Below are positions 8,709-18,329 of a stretch of DNA of 64,000 bases, piece after piece. A model generated the notes under the pieces. It was not told the DNA's origin. It did no database searches and worked only from the letters and a program-made list of their open reading frames with translations. The DNA is taken from NCBI GenBank assembly GCA_964434165.1, contig CAYSUS010000009.1:35231-99230 (forward strand). Direction: 5' to 3'. Numbering within the stretch: the first letter of the stretch is position 1; every line of letters begins with the position of its first letter. The DNA comes from CAYSUS01 sp964434165 (GTDB taxonomy: Bacteria; Planctomycetota; Planctomycetia; Pirellulales; Thermoguttaceae). The position numbers and the translations under genes are program-made.

Positions 8709-9815
8709 ATGAGTTTCGCACCCCGGATGCCGATCCCCGCCCGACGCGCCGTGCGGGCTGCGTCGCTGATCCTGGTCGTTTTGGCCGTCGCGCAAGGCTC
8801 GCCGGCCCCGGCCGATCCGGTGTGGGAGGACCTGCCCGTCACGCCCTTCTCCGAGATGCAGGCCGTGGATGCCGACGGCTCGGGAGCCTGGACCTTGCCC
8901 GCGAACCCCGCGTCTCCCAGCGGCGTGGCGTACAAACTGGTCGGCGTGGTCCTCAACAACCCGGGCGACATGCTCGACAGCACGCCGAACTACATCCCCA
9001 GCTCGACCGACCCCTCGACGATCTGGCAGCTTGGCGGCATGTGGCAGGTCTTCATTCAGGCCGTGGAGCCGAACGACTACGGCGGATCGGCCCTGTGGAT
9101 GGGGCAGAACTACGGAAACACGGGCGGGCTCTACGGCCACTTTCCCGACACGGCCTACAGCTACCCCGATGATGATTGGCTGGCCGAAATCGCGCGCGTG
9201 AGCCTCCACGGCACGCTCAAGGCCGGCGACCTGGTGGAAGTTCGCGCCCGGGCGGGGCTGTTCCACGCCGGCAAGCTCAACTGCAACGAGCAGCACGACA
9301 ACGACCCGAACTTCGACTTCGACGTCGTGCTCTTGCAGCCCGCAGACGCGGACTCCCTGCCTTCTCCAACCCCGCTCACGCTCAGTGCGATCAAGACCGC
9401 CGACGACCTGTTCAACTCGGAGCAGGCCGGTTTCGACATCGCAGACCGCGCCGACTTGGCCAACCCCGAGCACTACCAGGCGACTCTCGTGGAGCTTCAA
9501 GACGTGTGGCTCCTCGACGCGGTGGGATGGTCCGATGACGGTACCGTGACGGTCACTGACGGGGTGCGCACGCTGCCCATGAAGCTCGGGCTCAACGGGT
9601 TCGACGAGGTCGCACCGCCGACCGGCACGTTCGACGTGGTGGGCATCTTCGATCAGGAAGGCTGGAACCTCAAGGGCGACTACCGCCTGTGGGTCATGGA
9701 CGCCGGGCAGTTCGGCGAAGCGGCAATCGTGCCCGAGCCCGGCACCGCCGTGCTGGCCGCGTTGGGCGCCGCGCTGTGCCTGGTCTTTCGCGTGGCCCGC
9801 CGAGAAGTGACGTAA
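8709..9815 (+). CDS. PEP-CTERM sorting-signal exported protein
   Basis: A 368-residue secreted protein with a signal peptide at residues 1-35 and the tripartite PEP-CTERM tail from about residue 341: VPEPGT, then a hydrophobic segment, then a basic end RVARREVT. In known systems exosortase cleaves this tail and the protein goes to the cell surface. The body has no family I can name; it is acidic, Asn/Tyr-rich and contains GTLKAGDLVEVRARAG, which suggests a beta-rich surface protein. The pseudopilin gene begins 17 nt after the stop, so the two are probably one operon. No exosortase lies in the window. Confidence 0.9.
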   Translation: MSFAPRMPIPARRAVRAASLILVVLAVAQGSPAPADPVWEDLPVTPFSEMQAVDADGSGAWTLPANPASPSGVAYKLVGVVLNNPGDMLDSTPNYIPSSTDPSTIWQLGGMWQVFIQAVEPNDYGGSALWMGQNYGNTGGLYGHFPDTAYSYPDDDWLAEIARVSLHGTLKAGDLVEVRARAGLFHAGKLNCNEQHDNDPNFDFDVVLLQPADADSLPSPTPLTLSAIKTADDLFNSEQAGFDIADRADLANPEHYQATLVELQDVWLLDAVGWSDDGTVTVTDGVRTLPMKLGLNGFDEVAPPTGTFDVVGIFDQEGWNLKGDYRLWVMDAGQFGEAAIVPEPGTAVLAALGAALCLVFRVARREVT

Positions 9816-9831
9816 GCGTGGAGGGAATCCC

Positions 9832-10797
9832 GTGCGGCACCGCCGAGGATTTACGCTCGTCGAGCTACTGGTGGTGATCGCCATCATCGGCATCCTCATC
9901 GCGCTACTGCTGCCGGCCGTGCAGGCGGCGCGCGAGGCGGCGCGCCGTGCGAGCTGCACGAACAACCTCAAACAGGTCGGCCTGGCCGTCCACAACTACC
10001 ACGCCTCCAATCGCTGCTTCCCGCCCGGCAACATCATCAGGGAGGCCGGCGTGTGCACGGGCGGGCGCGAGTTCCAGTCGGACGACGCCACTTGCTGGTT
10101 GATCTCGATCCTGCCCTTTCTCGAGCAGCGGGCCCTGTACGACCGGTACGACTTCTCCGCATACAACGAGTCGGAGCCGAACAAGGCAGTGCGCGAGACG
10201 TCGGTGGCCGCCTACGTGTGCCCTTCCGACCTGGCGACCTCCAAAGTCATGATCCCTGCCCGAGGGCCTGCGGCGGAGTACAACGGCGCGGTCCCCTACA
10301 TGCCCGGCTCGTACCGCGGCGTGTCCGGTCGAAGCGACGGCTACCGCTACCTCGATTCCGGGGCCATCACCAGCTACCCGGCCGACTGGCGCGGTCCGAT
10401 TCACACGGTCGGCGTGTATGGCTTCACCACCGAATCGATCGACTTCGTCACCGACGGGACCTCGAACACTCTGCTGGCCGGCGAATCGACCACGCGGACC
10501 AATCGGGGATATCGCACGTTCTGGGCCTACTCATACTCCTTCTACACCATGTCGGCGGCCACGACCGGCCAGCCGCGCACACTCCACGGGGCCGACTACG
10601 ACCGTTGTGCCGCCGAGGGGGGTACCGGCAAGGAGGAACCCTGCCGTCGCGGCTGGGGCAGCTTCCACGCCGGGGGGATGAACTTCGCCGTCTGCGACGG
10701 CTCGGTGCGATTCATCCCCGAGACGATCGACATCGAGGTCTTCGCCCAGCTCTCCACGATCGGCGGCGGCGAGCTGGCCCAGATGCCGGGGGATTGA
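9832..10797 (+). CDS. DUF1559 / H-X9-DG type II pseudopilin-like protein
   Basis: The GTG start has GGAGG 7 nt upstream. The N-terminus is a type IV prepilin leader (MRHRRG, cleavage before FTLVELL, with Glu at mature position 5) followed by a long hydrophobic helix. The rest is the DUF1559 domain, with CTNNLKQVGLA and the family hallmark H-x9-DG (HAGGMNFAVCDG) near the C-terminus. Members are numerous in planctomycete genomes and are thought to be surface pseudopilins; their function is not established. At 321 residues it is typical. It is probably translated from the same message as the PEP-CTERM gene just upstream. Confidence 0.95.
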   Translation: MRHRRGFTLVELLVVIAIIGILIALLLPAVQAAREAARRASCTNNLKQVGLAVHNYHASNRCFPPGNIIREAGVCTGGREFQSDDATCWLISILPFLEQRALYDRYDFSAYNESEPNKAVRETSVAAYVCPSDLATSKVMIPARGPAAEYNGAVPYMPGSYRGVSGRSDGYRYLDSGAITSYPADWRGPIHTVGVYGFTTESIDFVTDGTSNTLLAGESTTRTNRGYRTFWAYSYSFYTMSAATTGQPRTLHGADYDRCAAEGGTGKEEPCRRGWGSFHAGGMNFAVCDGSVRFIPETIDIEVFAQLSTIGGGELAQMPGD

Positions 10798-10828
10798 GCC
10801 GGAGCTCTGGTTCGCACGCTCTGTCCGA

Positions 10829-10863
10829 GCTCTCGACCCCACGCTCCGCGTGGGGACGAGAGC
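10829..10863. repeat. Long intergenic hairpin after the pseudopilin gene
   Basis: GCTCTCG-A-CCCCACGC pairs with GCGTGGGG-A-CGAGAGC around a 3-nt loop: 15 paired bases and one A-A mismatch. It follows the stop by 31 nt and could end transcription, but there is no T-run. A related CCCCGCGTG/CACGCGGGG hairpin occurs at 26851, so it may be a dispersed palindrome. Confidence 0.7.
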
Positions 10864-10974
10864 CAACCCCTCGATGGAACGGCGATTTGTTGGCGTTCCG
10901 TTGCGGGGCTTGCCTGAGGAGTGTGGGTTGATAGTCTTGTAACGGCTTCCACTATTCCCCAGGAGTCCCTGGTC

Positions 10975-11925
10975 ATGCCTCAGAACTTCACCCGTCGCAC
11001 GTTTCTCGGTTCGGCGGCCGCGGCCGCCGGCTCGATGGCCATGTTCCCCTGGCGGACCGCCGGCGCCGTCGAGGCCGAAACCGCCCCGGCCGCGCGCGGC
11101 TTCCGCTTCGTCCACCTGGCCGACATCCACGTCCAGCCGGAGCTTCGCGGCGGCGAGGGAATGGCGGCGTGTCTTGAGGCCGTCGAGACCCTCGATCCCA
11201 AGCCCGACTTCATCCTGACCGGCGGCGACCTGGTGATGGACGTGTTCGAGCAGGATACGGCGCGTTCGGAGGCCCTGTTCAAGCTCTACAAGAAGCTTCT
11301 CGCCGACCATACCGGCATTCCGGTGCGCCAGTGCATCGGCAACCACGACGTGTTCGGCTGGTCGCTCCAGAAAGGCATCACGCCGAAGACGCCCGGCTAC
11401 GGCAAGGCGATGGTCTGCGAGATGCTCGGCCTGGAAAAGACCTACTACCGGTTCGACCACCGCGGCTGGCGATTCTTCGTGCTCGACGACATCCAGCAGG
11501 CCCCGGGCAACCGCTACCAGGCCTACCTCGACGAGCCCCAGTGGGACTGGCTGGAGAAGGAGTTGAGCGCCAAGCCGGCCGAGATGCCCGCGGCCGTCGT
11601 CTGCCACATCCCGATCCTTACGGTGACCGTGTTCGGCGACGCCAGGGACGGGGCCTACCGGGTCTCCAATGGACTGATGTGCCGCGACACGCGCAAGCTC
11701 AGCGACCTCTTCTCAAAGCACAACGTCAAGCTCGTGCTCACCGGGCACATCCACCAGCAGGACCGCGTGGAATACCGCGGCGTGACGCACATTTGCCAGG
11801 CCGCGGTCAGCGGCGCCTGGTGGAAAGGCCCACACAAGGGCTTCGCCGAGAGCTTCGGCGTGATCGACGCGGCCCCGGACGGCACGTTCCGGCACCAATC
11901 GCACCAGTACGGGTGGAAGGCGTAG
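10975..11925 (+). CDS. Tat-exported metallophosphoesterase
   Basis: Calcineurin-like phosphoesterase of 316 residues. All metal-ligand motifs are visible: D50-x-H52 (LADIH), GGDLVMD (Asp85), GNHD (123-125) and GHIHQQD near the C-terminus. The N-terminus carries a twin-arginine signal, RRTFLGS at 7-13, followed by an Ala-rich hydrophobic stretch, so the enzyme is probably folded and loaded with metal before export. The ATG at 10975 has AGGAG 9 nt upstream. It is a single gene; the convergent C45-type gene ends 184 nt downstream. The substrate (nucleotide, phospholipid head group or other phosphoester) cannot be read from the sequence. Confidence 0.93.
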   Translation: MPQNFTRRTFLGSAAAAAGSMAMFPWRTAGAVEAETAPAARGFRFVHLADIHVQPELRGGEGMAACLEAVETLDPKPDFILTGGDLVMDVFEQDTARSEALFKLYKKLLADHTGIPVRQCIGNHDVFGWSLQKGITPKTPGYGKAMVCEMLGLEKTYYRFDHRGWRFFVLDDIQQAPGNRYQAYLDEPQWDWLEKELSAKPAEMPAAVVCHIPILTVTVFGDARDGAYRVSNGLMCRDTRKLSDLFSKHNVKLVLTGHIHQQDRVEYRGVTHICQAAVSGAWWKGPHKGFAESFGVIDAAPDGTFRHQSHQYGWKA

Positions 11926-12109
11926 GAGACATCCAGGTTCCAGGGGTTGTCCTTGGGAAAGACCTCAACAAGGGCAGAGGGGATGCGATCCGCCTGCGGC
12001 GTGTCGGACATCACGGGGCGATCAAGGGACGGCATCTCGGGCTCGTTGCTCGACGCGGTGCACGGCGCCGATCACCAGTCCCGCCCACGCGGTCAGCAAG
12101 CCCCTCTCC

Positions 12110-13270
12110 TCATCGCGTGACTCCCAGCAATCCCGCCAGGTCCAGCTTATTCAGCGGCAGGGCCGAGGTGGGGCACTTGCCGATGGCCAGGTGCAGCCGC
12201 ATCTTGGCGGGCTCGAAGATCATGGTCTGGAGCGTCATCCGGTCCTGGTTGGCCGCGTGCAGCCGGTCGGCCACGTCGGCCAGCCCGATCCGCTCCAGCG
12301 AACGGACCCGGATGAGCTTCTCATACCGCGGGCAGATGGCGACGAACCGCAGCGGATCGGAGCGGAAGTGGTTTGTGCAGGCGGTCACGCCGCTTTCGTC
12401 CGCGCGGCGGACCACGCTCCTGGGCGTCATCTCCAGCACCGCGTGCGTCTTTGGGTCGCACACGGCCAGGTTCAACAGCGTGGTGCGGCGGCAAGCGCGG
12501 AGCAGCTTGTCGGCTTCGTCCACCGTGGCGCACTCTTCGAGGATGCGGCGGAAGATCAGCGCATAGGGTGTTCCCTTCGGGTCGAGGAGCTTCGAGCCGT
12601 CGCGCGTGGCCGGCACCTCGTGCACGGCCAGGGCCAGCCCCGCGTCGTTCATCCCCGAGAGGCACCCCACGAAGCCCGGAAAGCCCACCGAGGCGAACGC
12701 CCGCTTCCCCTCGGGCTTGCAGACGATCACCAGGCTGAAGTCCTGCAGCGTCCCCAGCGTGAAGAAGTCGAGGTTGCGCCCGAAGAGCGGGCCGCCGGTC
12801 TTGCTCCGCCGGGCGTCCACCAGAAGCGAGGAGCAGCCGAACCCGTCGCGGTACGTGTCGGCCATCGTGTTCGCCACGAGAAGCAGGTCGCGCTCCACGC
12901 CCGCCGACCGCGACAGGGCATCCAGTTCCGCCAGGTGGTCGGGCGGGAAGTTGGCGGCCAGCGCCCGGCCCAGGGCAACGAACTTGCCGAAGCGGTCCTC
13001 GTGGCGGATCGTCTTGAGGAATTCGCGCGGATACGCGGCGATCCGCGCGGTGACGGCACGACCGAGCGCGCCCTGCTGCCGCCCCATCTCCGCGGGACTG
13101 CCCTGGAGCGTAAGCACCGGCAGGCCGCCAATATACCTCAGCTCGGCCGCCCCGCTGCGGCCCTCGGGATAACGGAAGGGCTCGGCCGCCGGGGCCTCGC
13201 AGGCGAGCAGCCCGGCCGCCATCAGCCACGATAACGCCCCGAGTAGCAATCGGCCGCGGACCGCTCGCAT
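12110..13270 (-). CDS. C45-family (acyl-CoA:6-APA acyltransferase-like) amidohydrolase
   Basis: Ntn-hydrolases of this family process themselves to expose an N-terminal Cys and then cleave or form linear amide bonds. The 386-residue protein has the pattern ADTYRDGFGC146SSL, where Cys146 would be the nucleophile, followed by GRNLDF and FPGFVGCLSGMNDAGLAL, all characteristic. The N-terminus is hydrophobic and ends LLAC24, which could be a lipoprotein signal; otherwise it is an ordinary signal peptide. The ATG at 13270 has GGGAGG about 5 nt upstream. It diverges from the large LamG gene. The family is fairly clear; the substrate is unknown. Confidence 0.85.
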   Translation of the reverse strand: MRAVRGRLLLGALSWLMAAGLLACEAPAAEPFRYPEGRSGAAELRYIGGLPVLTLQGSPAEMGRQQGALGRAVTARIAAYPREFLKTIRHEDRFGKFVALGRALAANFPPDHLAELDALSRSAGVERDLLLVANTMADTYRDGFGCSSLLVDARRSKTGGPLFGRNLDFFTLGTLQDFSLVIVCKPEGKRAFASVGFPGFVGCLSGMNDAGLALAVHEVPATRDGSKLLDPKGTPYALIFRRILEECATVDEADKLLRACRRTTLLNLAVCDPKTHAVLEMTPRSVVRRADESGVTACTNHFRSDPLRFVAICPRYEKLIRVRSLERIGLADVADRLHAANQDRMTLQTMIFEPAKMRLHLAIGKCPTSALPLNKLDLAGLLGVTR

Positions 13271-13385
13271 CACGTCCTCCCGTCCGTCGGATCGCCGAAA
13301 AGGCAGAGGTCCCGAAACCCTCCAATCGTACCGGCCGAACTCACGCCCGGCAAGCAACCGTGCCCCGTCCCGCGGCACCCGCCGT

Positions 13386-13415
13386 TTGACCTCGCGCCCC
13401 GGTTCAGGCCACAAT
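13386..13415 (+). promoter_or_regulatory. Candidate promoter for the LamG/glycosidase-like gene
   Basis: TTGACC (13386-13391), an 18-nt spacer and CACAAT (13410-13415) lie 54 nt upstream of the ATG at 13470, in the divergent gap between two genes. Confidence 0.4.
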
Positions 13416-13469
13416 CGTCTCGTCGCCCCTTCCGCGCCCCTCGCCCTTTCGCCCTCCGAGGTCCCTGCC

Positions 13470-16400
13470 ATGCGCGTTCTCCTTGCCGCGGTGCCGAGCG
13501 GCTTGCTGCTTGCCGGGCTCGTTTTCGCCGAAGCACCGGGAATTGCCCTCCGCGAGCCCTGGGATCGCGAGTACGCCGGCCAGGCCGCCACGGGCGAGCA
13601 CGTTCTCGGATTGTGGCAGTTCGGCGCGTCCGATCCGGGCAAGGACGCCAGCGGCCGCGGCCACGACGCGGCGCTCAACGGCGCGACGATCGACGAGGAG
13701 GGCCGCTTCGGCGCGTGCCTGAAGTGCTCGCCCGGCTGGCCGTTGGAGGACAAGCCGCATCGGGCCCTGGTGCCCGACAGCCCGGCCCTCTCGCCGCGCG
13801 GGGCGTTCACCCTGGAGATGTGGCTCTGCCTCTCAGAAGAGAAGCTGCCGGAGCGCTACGAGCCGTTCCTGCTCGACAAGAAGTACGTCGCCCACACGGA
13901 CTACCAGTTCGTGCTCGGCGCGGCCGGCCGCGGCGGGTCTCGGGTGCTGCGGTCGTGCCTCGGCTTCGGCGAAGACTCCTCCACCTGGTACTCCCAGCCG
14001 CAGGATTTCGAACCGGGGACATGGTACCACGTGGCGTTTACGTACGACGGGCAAGGCACCGGCGCGTTCTACGTCGATGGAGTGCCCGCCGGCGCCAGGA
14101 CCATCCCCGGGCGCGGGGCCGTCGCGGGGGGCAGTCATCGCTTGTCGATCGGCGACCGGATCGGCAGTCGCTACCACGGATTCCCTGGCCGGATCGACCA
14201 GGTCCGGATCGCCAGCGGCGTGCTGGAGTTCCGCCGCGCGGCGCTGCGTAACGCCTCAGAACGCTCGTGCTTCGTGCGTATGGAGCCCGGCGCGGCGGTG
14301 CGCGTCGAGGTGACCAACCTCCAGCGCGAGCCAGCCACGGGCGCGGCGCTCCGCATGAAGCTCGACGGCCGAATCGCGCACCGAGCCCCGGTCGAGGACT
14401 TGCCCCCCGGCAAGCCCGTCGCGGTCGCCGTCCCGATCGACACCCGACTCCGGCCCGGCGAGTATCGCATGACGGCGGAGTTGGCCATCGACAAGCCGGC
14501 GCCGGTGAGCACGCGCGACGCGTTCGACATCACGATCGTGCCGCGCCCGCCCCCCGAACGCATGCCCGTGGTCATGTGGGGCGCCAGCGCGCGCACCCCA
14601 AGCGAGGTCGAGCGCCTGAGGCGGATCGGCTTCACGCACTGCCTGGGGCTGAGCGCGGATTACCGGGCGATCTTCACGGCCGGCGAGCCGCGGCCGGCCG
14701 CCGATCCCGCGGCCGTGACGGCCAACCGGGAGATGCTCGACCAAGCCCTGGCCGCCGACCTCCGCGTGGCGGCTACGCTCTCGCCCGGGGCGGCCATGCG
14801 CTCGCGCGATCAGTTCCGCCGCGTGGGGCGCGATGGCAAGCCCTACCCGCGCGAGGACATCTGCGGCCTGTTCCCCGAACTGGAGAAACACTGCTACCAC
14901 GTCGGCGCGTCGGTCGCGCAGAGCTACAATCGCTTCCCGGCCTGGAACGCCGCCTTGATCCACACGGAAGTCCGCGGCCACGCCGCGCCGTGCTTCCACG
15001 AGCACGACCGGGCCGCCTTCAAGAAGGCCACCGGCCTGGAGATCCCCAAAGAGGTCGCCGGCCCGCGAGGGATCGACTACGCCAAGCTCGAGGACTTCCC
15101 GGCCGATCGGGTGATTCCCGACGATCATCCGATCCTCACGTACTACCGCTGGTACTGGAAGCAGGGCGACGGCTGGAATCGTCTCAATTCGGCGCTCGTT
15201 CGCGGACTGAAATCGACGGGACGCAAGGACCTCTGGACGTGGCACGACCCGGCCGTGCGCGTGGCTTCGGTCTATGGATCGGGCGGCCAGGTGGACTACC
15301 TCTCGCAATGGACCTACTCGTATCCCGACCCGATCCGCATCGGGCTGGCCACCGACGAGCTCCTGTGCATGGCCGGGCCGCAGCCCGAGCAGCAAGTGAT
15401 GAAGATGACGCAGATCATCTGGTACCGCGGCCAGACCGCGCCGGAGCCGAAGAGGACCGAGGACGCCCTGCCCTACAGGGCCTGCTGGGAGATCGAGCAG
15501 GCCGACGCCCCGTTCATCACGATCGCGCCGATGCACCTGCGCGAGGCCTTCTGGACCAAGATCGCCCGGCCGATCCAGGGGATCATGTACCACGGCTGGC
15601 AGTCGCTGGTGCCGTGTGAAGGGTCGTCGGGCTATCGCTACACGCACCCGCAGACGCAGCACGAGCTGGCCCGGCTGGTGCGCGAGGTGGTCGCGCCGTT
15701 GGGGCCCATGCTCCGCCGCGTTCCCGGGGTGAGAAGCGACGTGGCCATGCTCGAGTCGTTCTCCTCGGAGATGTTCGCCCGCCGCGGCACCTACGGCTGG
15801 AACGGCTCCTGGGCCGGCGACTGCTGGCACATCCTCCAGTGGGCCCACCTCCAGCCGGATATCGTCTTTGACGAGACGATCGCCGAGCGCGGCCTGGAGG
15901 GCTACCGCGTGCTGGTCATGCCCGACTGCGACGTGCTTACGCGAACGGTCGTCGACCGCGTGAAAGCCTTCCAGGCGGACGGCGGACTGGTGATCGGCGA
16001 CGAGCGGCTCTGCCCGGCGATCAAGCCGGACGTGGTGCTGCCGGTCTTCCAGCGCACGGGGCGCAACGCCGAGGACAAGGCCGCCATGCAGAAGATCGCG
16101 GCCGATCTCCGCAAGCAGCTTGATGGGCGCTACGCGCGCTATGTCGATACGTCCAGCCCCGAGGTGATCCCCTACCGCCGGGCCTTCAAGCACACCGACT
16201 ACGTGTTCGTGGTGAACGACCGCCGCGAGTACGGCGATTACGTAGGGCAGCACGCGATCGTGATGGAAAACGGGCTGCCCAGCGATGCCACCGTGACCGT
16301 GCGCCGCAAACCGGGCGTGGTCTACGACGTGCTGGCCCACCGCGAGGTGCCCGTGCGAAAGCAGGACGGCGCGGTCGCGTGGGACGTGCATCTCGGGCCA

Positions 16401-16805
16401 TGCGGGGGGCGCGTGTTTCTCGTGACGCCGCGGCCGATTGCGGCGGTCAAGGTCACGGTGCCTGAGACGATCGCCCGGGGCGAGTCCGGCGCGTGCCGCA
16501 TTGCGGTGGTGGACGGCCCGGGCGAGCCGCTGGAGGCCGTCGTGCCGCTGGCGGTCTCCATCCGCGACCCCGAGGGACGCGAGGCCGAGCTCAGCGGGGC
16601 CCACGCCGCCGTGGACGGGCGCTTGGAGGTCACGCTCGACATCGCGCCCAACGACGTCGAGGGGCTGTGGCACGTCGAAGTCCAGGAGCTGGCTTCCGGG
16701 CGCAGCGCGGCCGCCTACTTCCGCGTGCCTCGCCCGGGCCCCTGGCCGCCCCAGCGCGGCGCCGTGCCCAAGGAGGCGGCCAAGGCCGAGCAGCCGAAGG
16801 GGTGA
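13470..16805 (+). CDS. Exported LamG-domain, glycosidase-like protein (1111 aa)
   Basis: Residues 1-21 are a signal peptide. Residues about 45-270 form a LamG/concanavalin-like fold (GLWQFGASD...GRGHDAALNGA, FTLEMWLC, WYHVAFTYDGQGTGAFYVDG, IDQVRIASGVL), probably carbohydrate-binding. A linking beta domain follows. From about 370 the sequence looks like a TIM-barrel glycoside hydrolase with MPVVMWGAS, ERLRRIGFTH and IHTEVRGH. A later segment, GYRVLVMPDCDVLTRTVVDRVKAF, resembles the beta-galactosidase trimerisation domain of GH42-like enzymes. The C-terminus is another beta domain. The catalytic acids cannot be assigned by eye. The ATG at 13470 is the first to give a clean signal peptide. Function inferred: extracellular polysaccharide breakdown. 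Confidence 0.85.
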   Translation: MRVLLAAVPSGLLLAGLVFAEAPGIALREPWDREYAGQAATGEHVLGLWQFGASDPGKDASGRGHDAALNGATIDEEGRFGACLKCSPGWPLEDKPHRALVPDSPALSPRGAFTLEMWLCLSEEKLPERYEPFLLDKKYVAHTDYQFVLGAAGRGGSRVLRSCLGFGEDSSTWYSQPQDFEPGTWYHVAFTYDGQGTGAFYVDGVPAGARTIPGRGAVAGGSHRLSIGDRIGSRYHGFPGRIDQVRIASGVLEFRRAALRNASERSCFVRMEPGAAVRVEVTNLQREPATGAALRMKLDGRIAHRAPVEDLPPGKPVAVAVPIDTRLRPGEYRMTAELAIDKPAPVSTRDAFDITIVPRPPPERMPVVMWGASARTPSEVERLRRIGFTHCLGLSADYRAIFTAGEPRPAADPAAVTANREMLDQALAADLRVAATLSPGAAMRSRDQFRRVGRDGKPYPREDICGLFPELEKHCYHVGASVAQSYNRFPAWNAALIHTEVRGHAAPCFHEHDRAAFKKATGLEIPKEVAGPRGIDYAKLEDFPADRVIPDDHPILTYYRWYWKQGDGWNRLNSALVRGLKSTGRKDLWTWHDPAVRVASVYGSGGQVDYLSQWTYSYPDPIRIGLATDELLCMAGPQPEQQVMKMTQIIWYRGQTAPEPKRTEDALPYRACWEIEQADAPFITIAPMHLREAFWTKIARPIQGIMYHGWQSLVPCEGSSGYRYTHPQTQHELARLVREVVAPLGPMLRRVPGVRSDVAMLESFSSEMFARRGTYGWNGSWAGDCWHILQWAHLQPDIVFDETIAERGLEGYRVLVMPDCDVLTRTVVDRVKAFQADGGLVIGDERLCPAIKPDVVLPVFQRTGRNAEDKAAMQKIAADLRKQLDGRYARYVDTSSPEVIPYRRAFKHTDYVFVVNDRREYGDYVGQHAIVMENGLPSDATVTVRRKPGVVYDVLAHREVPVRKQDGAVAWDVHLGPCGGRVFLVTPRPIAAVKVTVPETIARGESGACRIAVVDGPGEPLEAVVPLAVSIRDPEGREAELSGAHAAVDGRLEVTLDIAPNDVEGLWHVEVQELASGRSAAAYFRVPRPGPWPPQRGAVPKEAAKAEQPKG

Positions 16806-16838
16806 GCCCGAAGCCTCTAACACCCAGACCGTGACCCG

Positions 16839-18248
16839 CTAGACTTCTTCGGGCACCACAAACGGCTCGCGATACTCCCGCGTGAGGAGCTTGTCCGCCT
16901 CCTTGTCGCCGATGAACTTCTCCGTCTCGGGATCGAACTTCAGGGCCCGGCCCAGTCGGTACTTCGACTTCTTCAGGTCCACGCCGTTGTCTTTCGCGGT
17001 CTCCAGGAACCACTCCCACGTCGCGTGGACCTCGGGGTCGTCGCCCAAAACGTCCGGCTTCTTGCCGAACGCGACGTCCTCGCCCAGCCGGTAGGAGATG
17101 TTGGGAAGGTGGCACAGGGCGCTCGAGTAGTGGCCCTCGAGGATGTGCCCGTCAAGATCCTCGCTCTTGCGCGAGCGCACACAGGCGATCCAGTTCTTGA
17201 AGATGGCGCCGCCGGGGCCACGCTCGGTCGCCGGGTTCTTCACGTCGGGCGGCGAGGCGATCTCGATCGGTTCGGCCTTGGCTTCCTTGTCGAACACCGT
17301 GCTCGGCCGCTTCTTTCCTACCTTGAGGTTCGAGACCTCGAAGATCAGCTTCGTCTCGCCGAAGTCGTACACGGCCATCTGCAGGTTGGGAGTTTCTGCC
17401 TGGTCGTTCCACAGGAAGCGCCCGCCGAGGCTGATCACGGCCTTGGGCAGCGTGCCGTTGGGGATCGTCCACCGGGCGATGTCCATGGCGTGGACGCCGA
17501 AGTTGCCGATGTCGCCGTTGCCCGTATCCCAAAACCAGTGCCAGTTGTAGTGGACCAGGTTCTCGTGGTAAGGCTGCATGGGGGCGGGGCCCAGCCAGAT
17601 GTTGAAATCCAATTCCTTGGGCGGCTCCTTGGCCTCCTTGAACCCGATCCCGCGGCGCTGCTTGAAGCTCACGCCGCGCACGGTCTTGAGCTTGCCTCGC
17701 TTGCCGGAGGCGATGTCGGCCAGGGTCTTCCAGTGCCCTCCGCTGCGCCGCTGCGTGCCGTGCTGGACCATGCGCTTGTACTTGCGCGCGGCTTCGACGC
17801 ACTGCCGCCCCTCGAAGACGTTGTGGCTGCACGGCTTCTCCACGTACACGTCCTTGCCCGCCTGGCAGGCCCAGACCGTGATCAGCGAATGCCAGTGATT
17901 GCAGGTGGCCACGCTCACGGCGTCGAGGTCCTTGTCTTCCAGGGCCTCGCGAATGTCCTGGAAGCATTTGGGCGTGTTGCCCCCCTTCTTCTTGACCATC
18001 TCCACGCGCCCGGGGAAGAGCTTGCTGTCCGGGTCGATGAGATGGGTGACTTGCACGCCCTCCATCTTCACGAACTCGCCCATGTGGGAACCGCCGCGGC
18101 CGTGGATGCCGGCCACGCCCACGCGGATCACGTCGTTCGCGCCGCGCACGCGGCCCGAGGCCTTGGTGCCGGCGATGGTGAAGGTCGTGGCCACGCCCGC
18201 GGAGGCAGCAGCCGCTTTGAGAAACGTGCGTCGGGTGGTGCGTTGCAT
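16839..18248 (-). CDS. Tat-exported Gfo/Idh/MocA-family oxidoreductase
   Basis: NAD(P)-dependent oxidoreductase of 469 residues. It has a Tat signal (RRTFLKAAAA at 6-15), a Rossmann motif GVAGIHGRGG at 44-53, and the family hallmark EKP at 137-139, whose Lys is normally catalytic. Long exported members are a well-known expansion in planctomycetes, assumed to act on sugars or inositols outside the cytoplasm with tightly bound cofactor. The ATG at 18248 gives the Tat signal directly. It converges on the LamG/glycosidase-like gene with only 33 nt between, and that partner may feed it substrate; this is inference. Confidence 0.94.
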   Translation of the reverse strand: MQRTTRRTFLKAAAASAGVATTFTIAGTKASGRVRGANDVIRVGVAGIHGRGGSHMGEFVKMEGVQVTHLIDPDSKLFPGRVEMVKKKGGNTPKCFQDIREALEDKDLDAVSVATCNHWHSLITVWACQAGKDVYVEKPCSHNVFEGRQCVEAARKYKRMVQHGTQRRSGGHWKTLADIASGKRGKLKTVRGVSFKQRRGIGFKEAKEPPKELDFNIWLGPAPMQPYHENLVHYNWHWFWDTGNGDIGNFGVHAMDIARWTIPNGTLPKAVISLGGRFLWNDQAETPNLQMAVYDFGETKLIFEVSNLKVGKKRPSTVFDKEAKAEPIEIASPPDVKNPATERGPGGAIFKNWIACVRSRKSEDLDGHILEGHYSSALCHLPNISYRLGEDVAFGKKPDVLGDDPEVHATWEWFLETAKDNGVDLKKSKYRLGRALKFDPETEKFIGDKEADKLLTREYREPFVVPEEV

Positions 18249-18266
18249 GGTGGGGCTCCGGGGTAA

Positions 18267-18312
18267 GTGGTGAGTGGTTGGTGGTGAGCGGTTGGTGGTG
18301 AGTGGTTGGTGG
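18267..18312. repeat. 14-bp tandem repeat, about 3.3 copies
   Basis: Units GTGGTGAGTGGTTG, GTGGTGAGCGGTTG and GTGGTGAGTGGTTG are consecutive, then GTGG. Similar GGTGAGTGGTGAGT text occurs at 32480-32494 after the large TPR gene. Confidence 0.85.
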
Positions 18313-18329
18313 CGCGTGGGCAGGAGGCT

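Noticed and set aside
10927..10956. TTGATA-N17-ACTATT promoter for the phosphoesterase gene
   Set aside because: Only three bases of the -10 match and its position so close to the start codon gives no clear leader; too weak to annotate.
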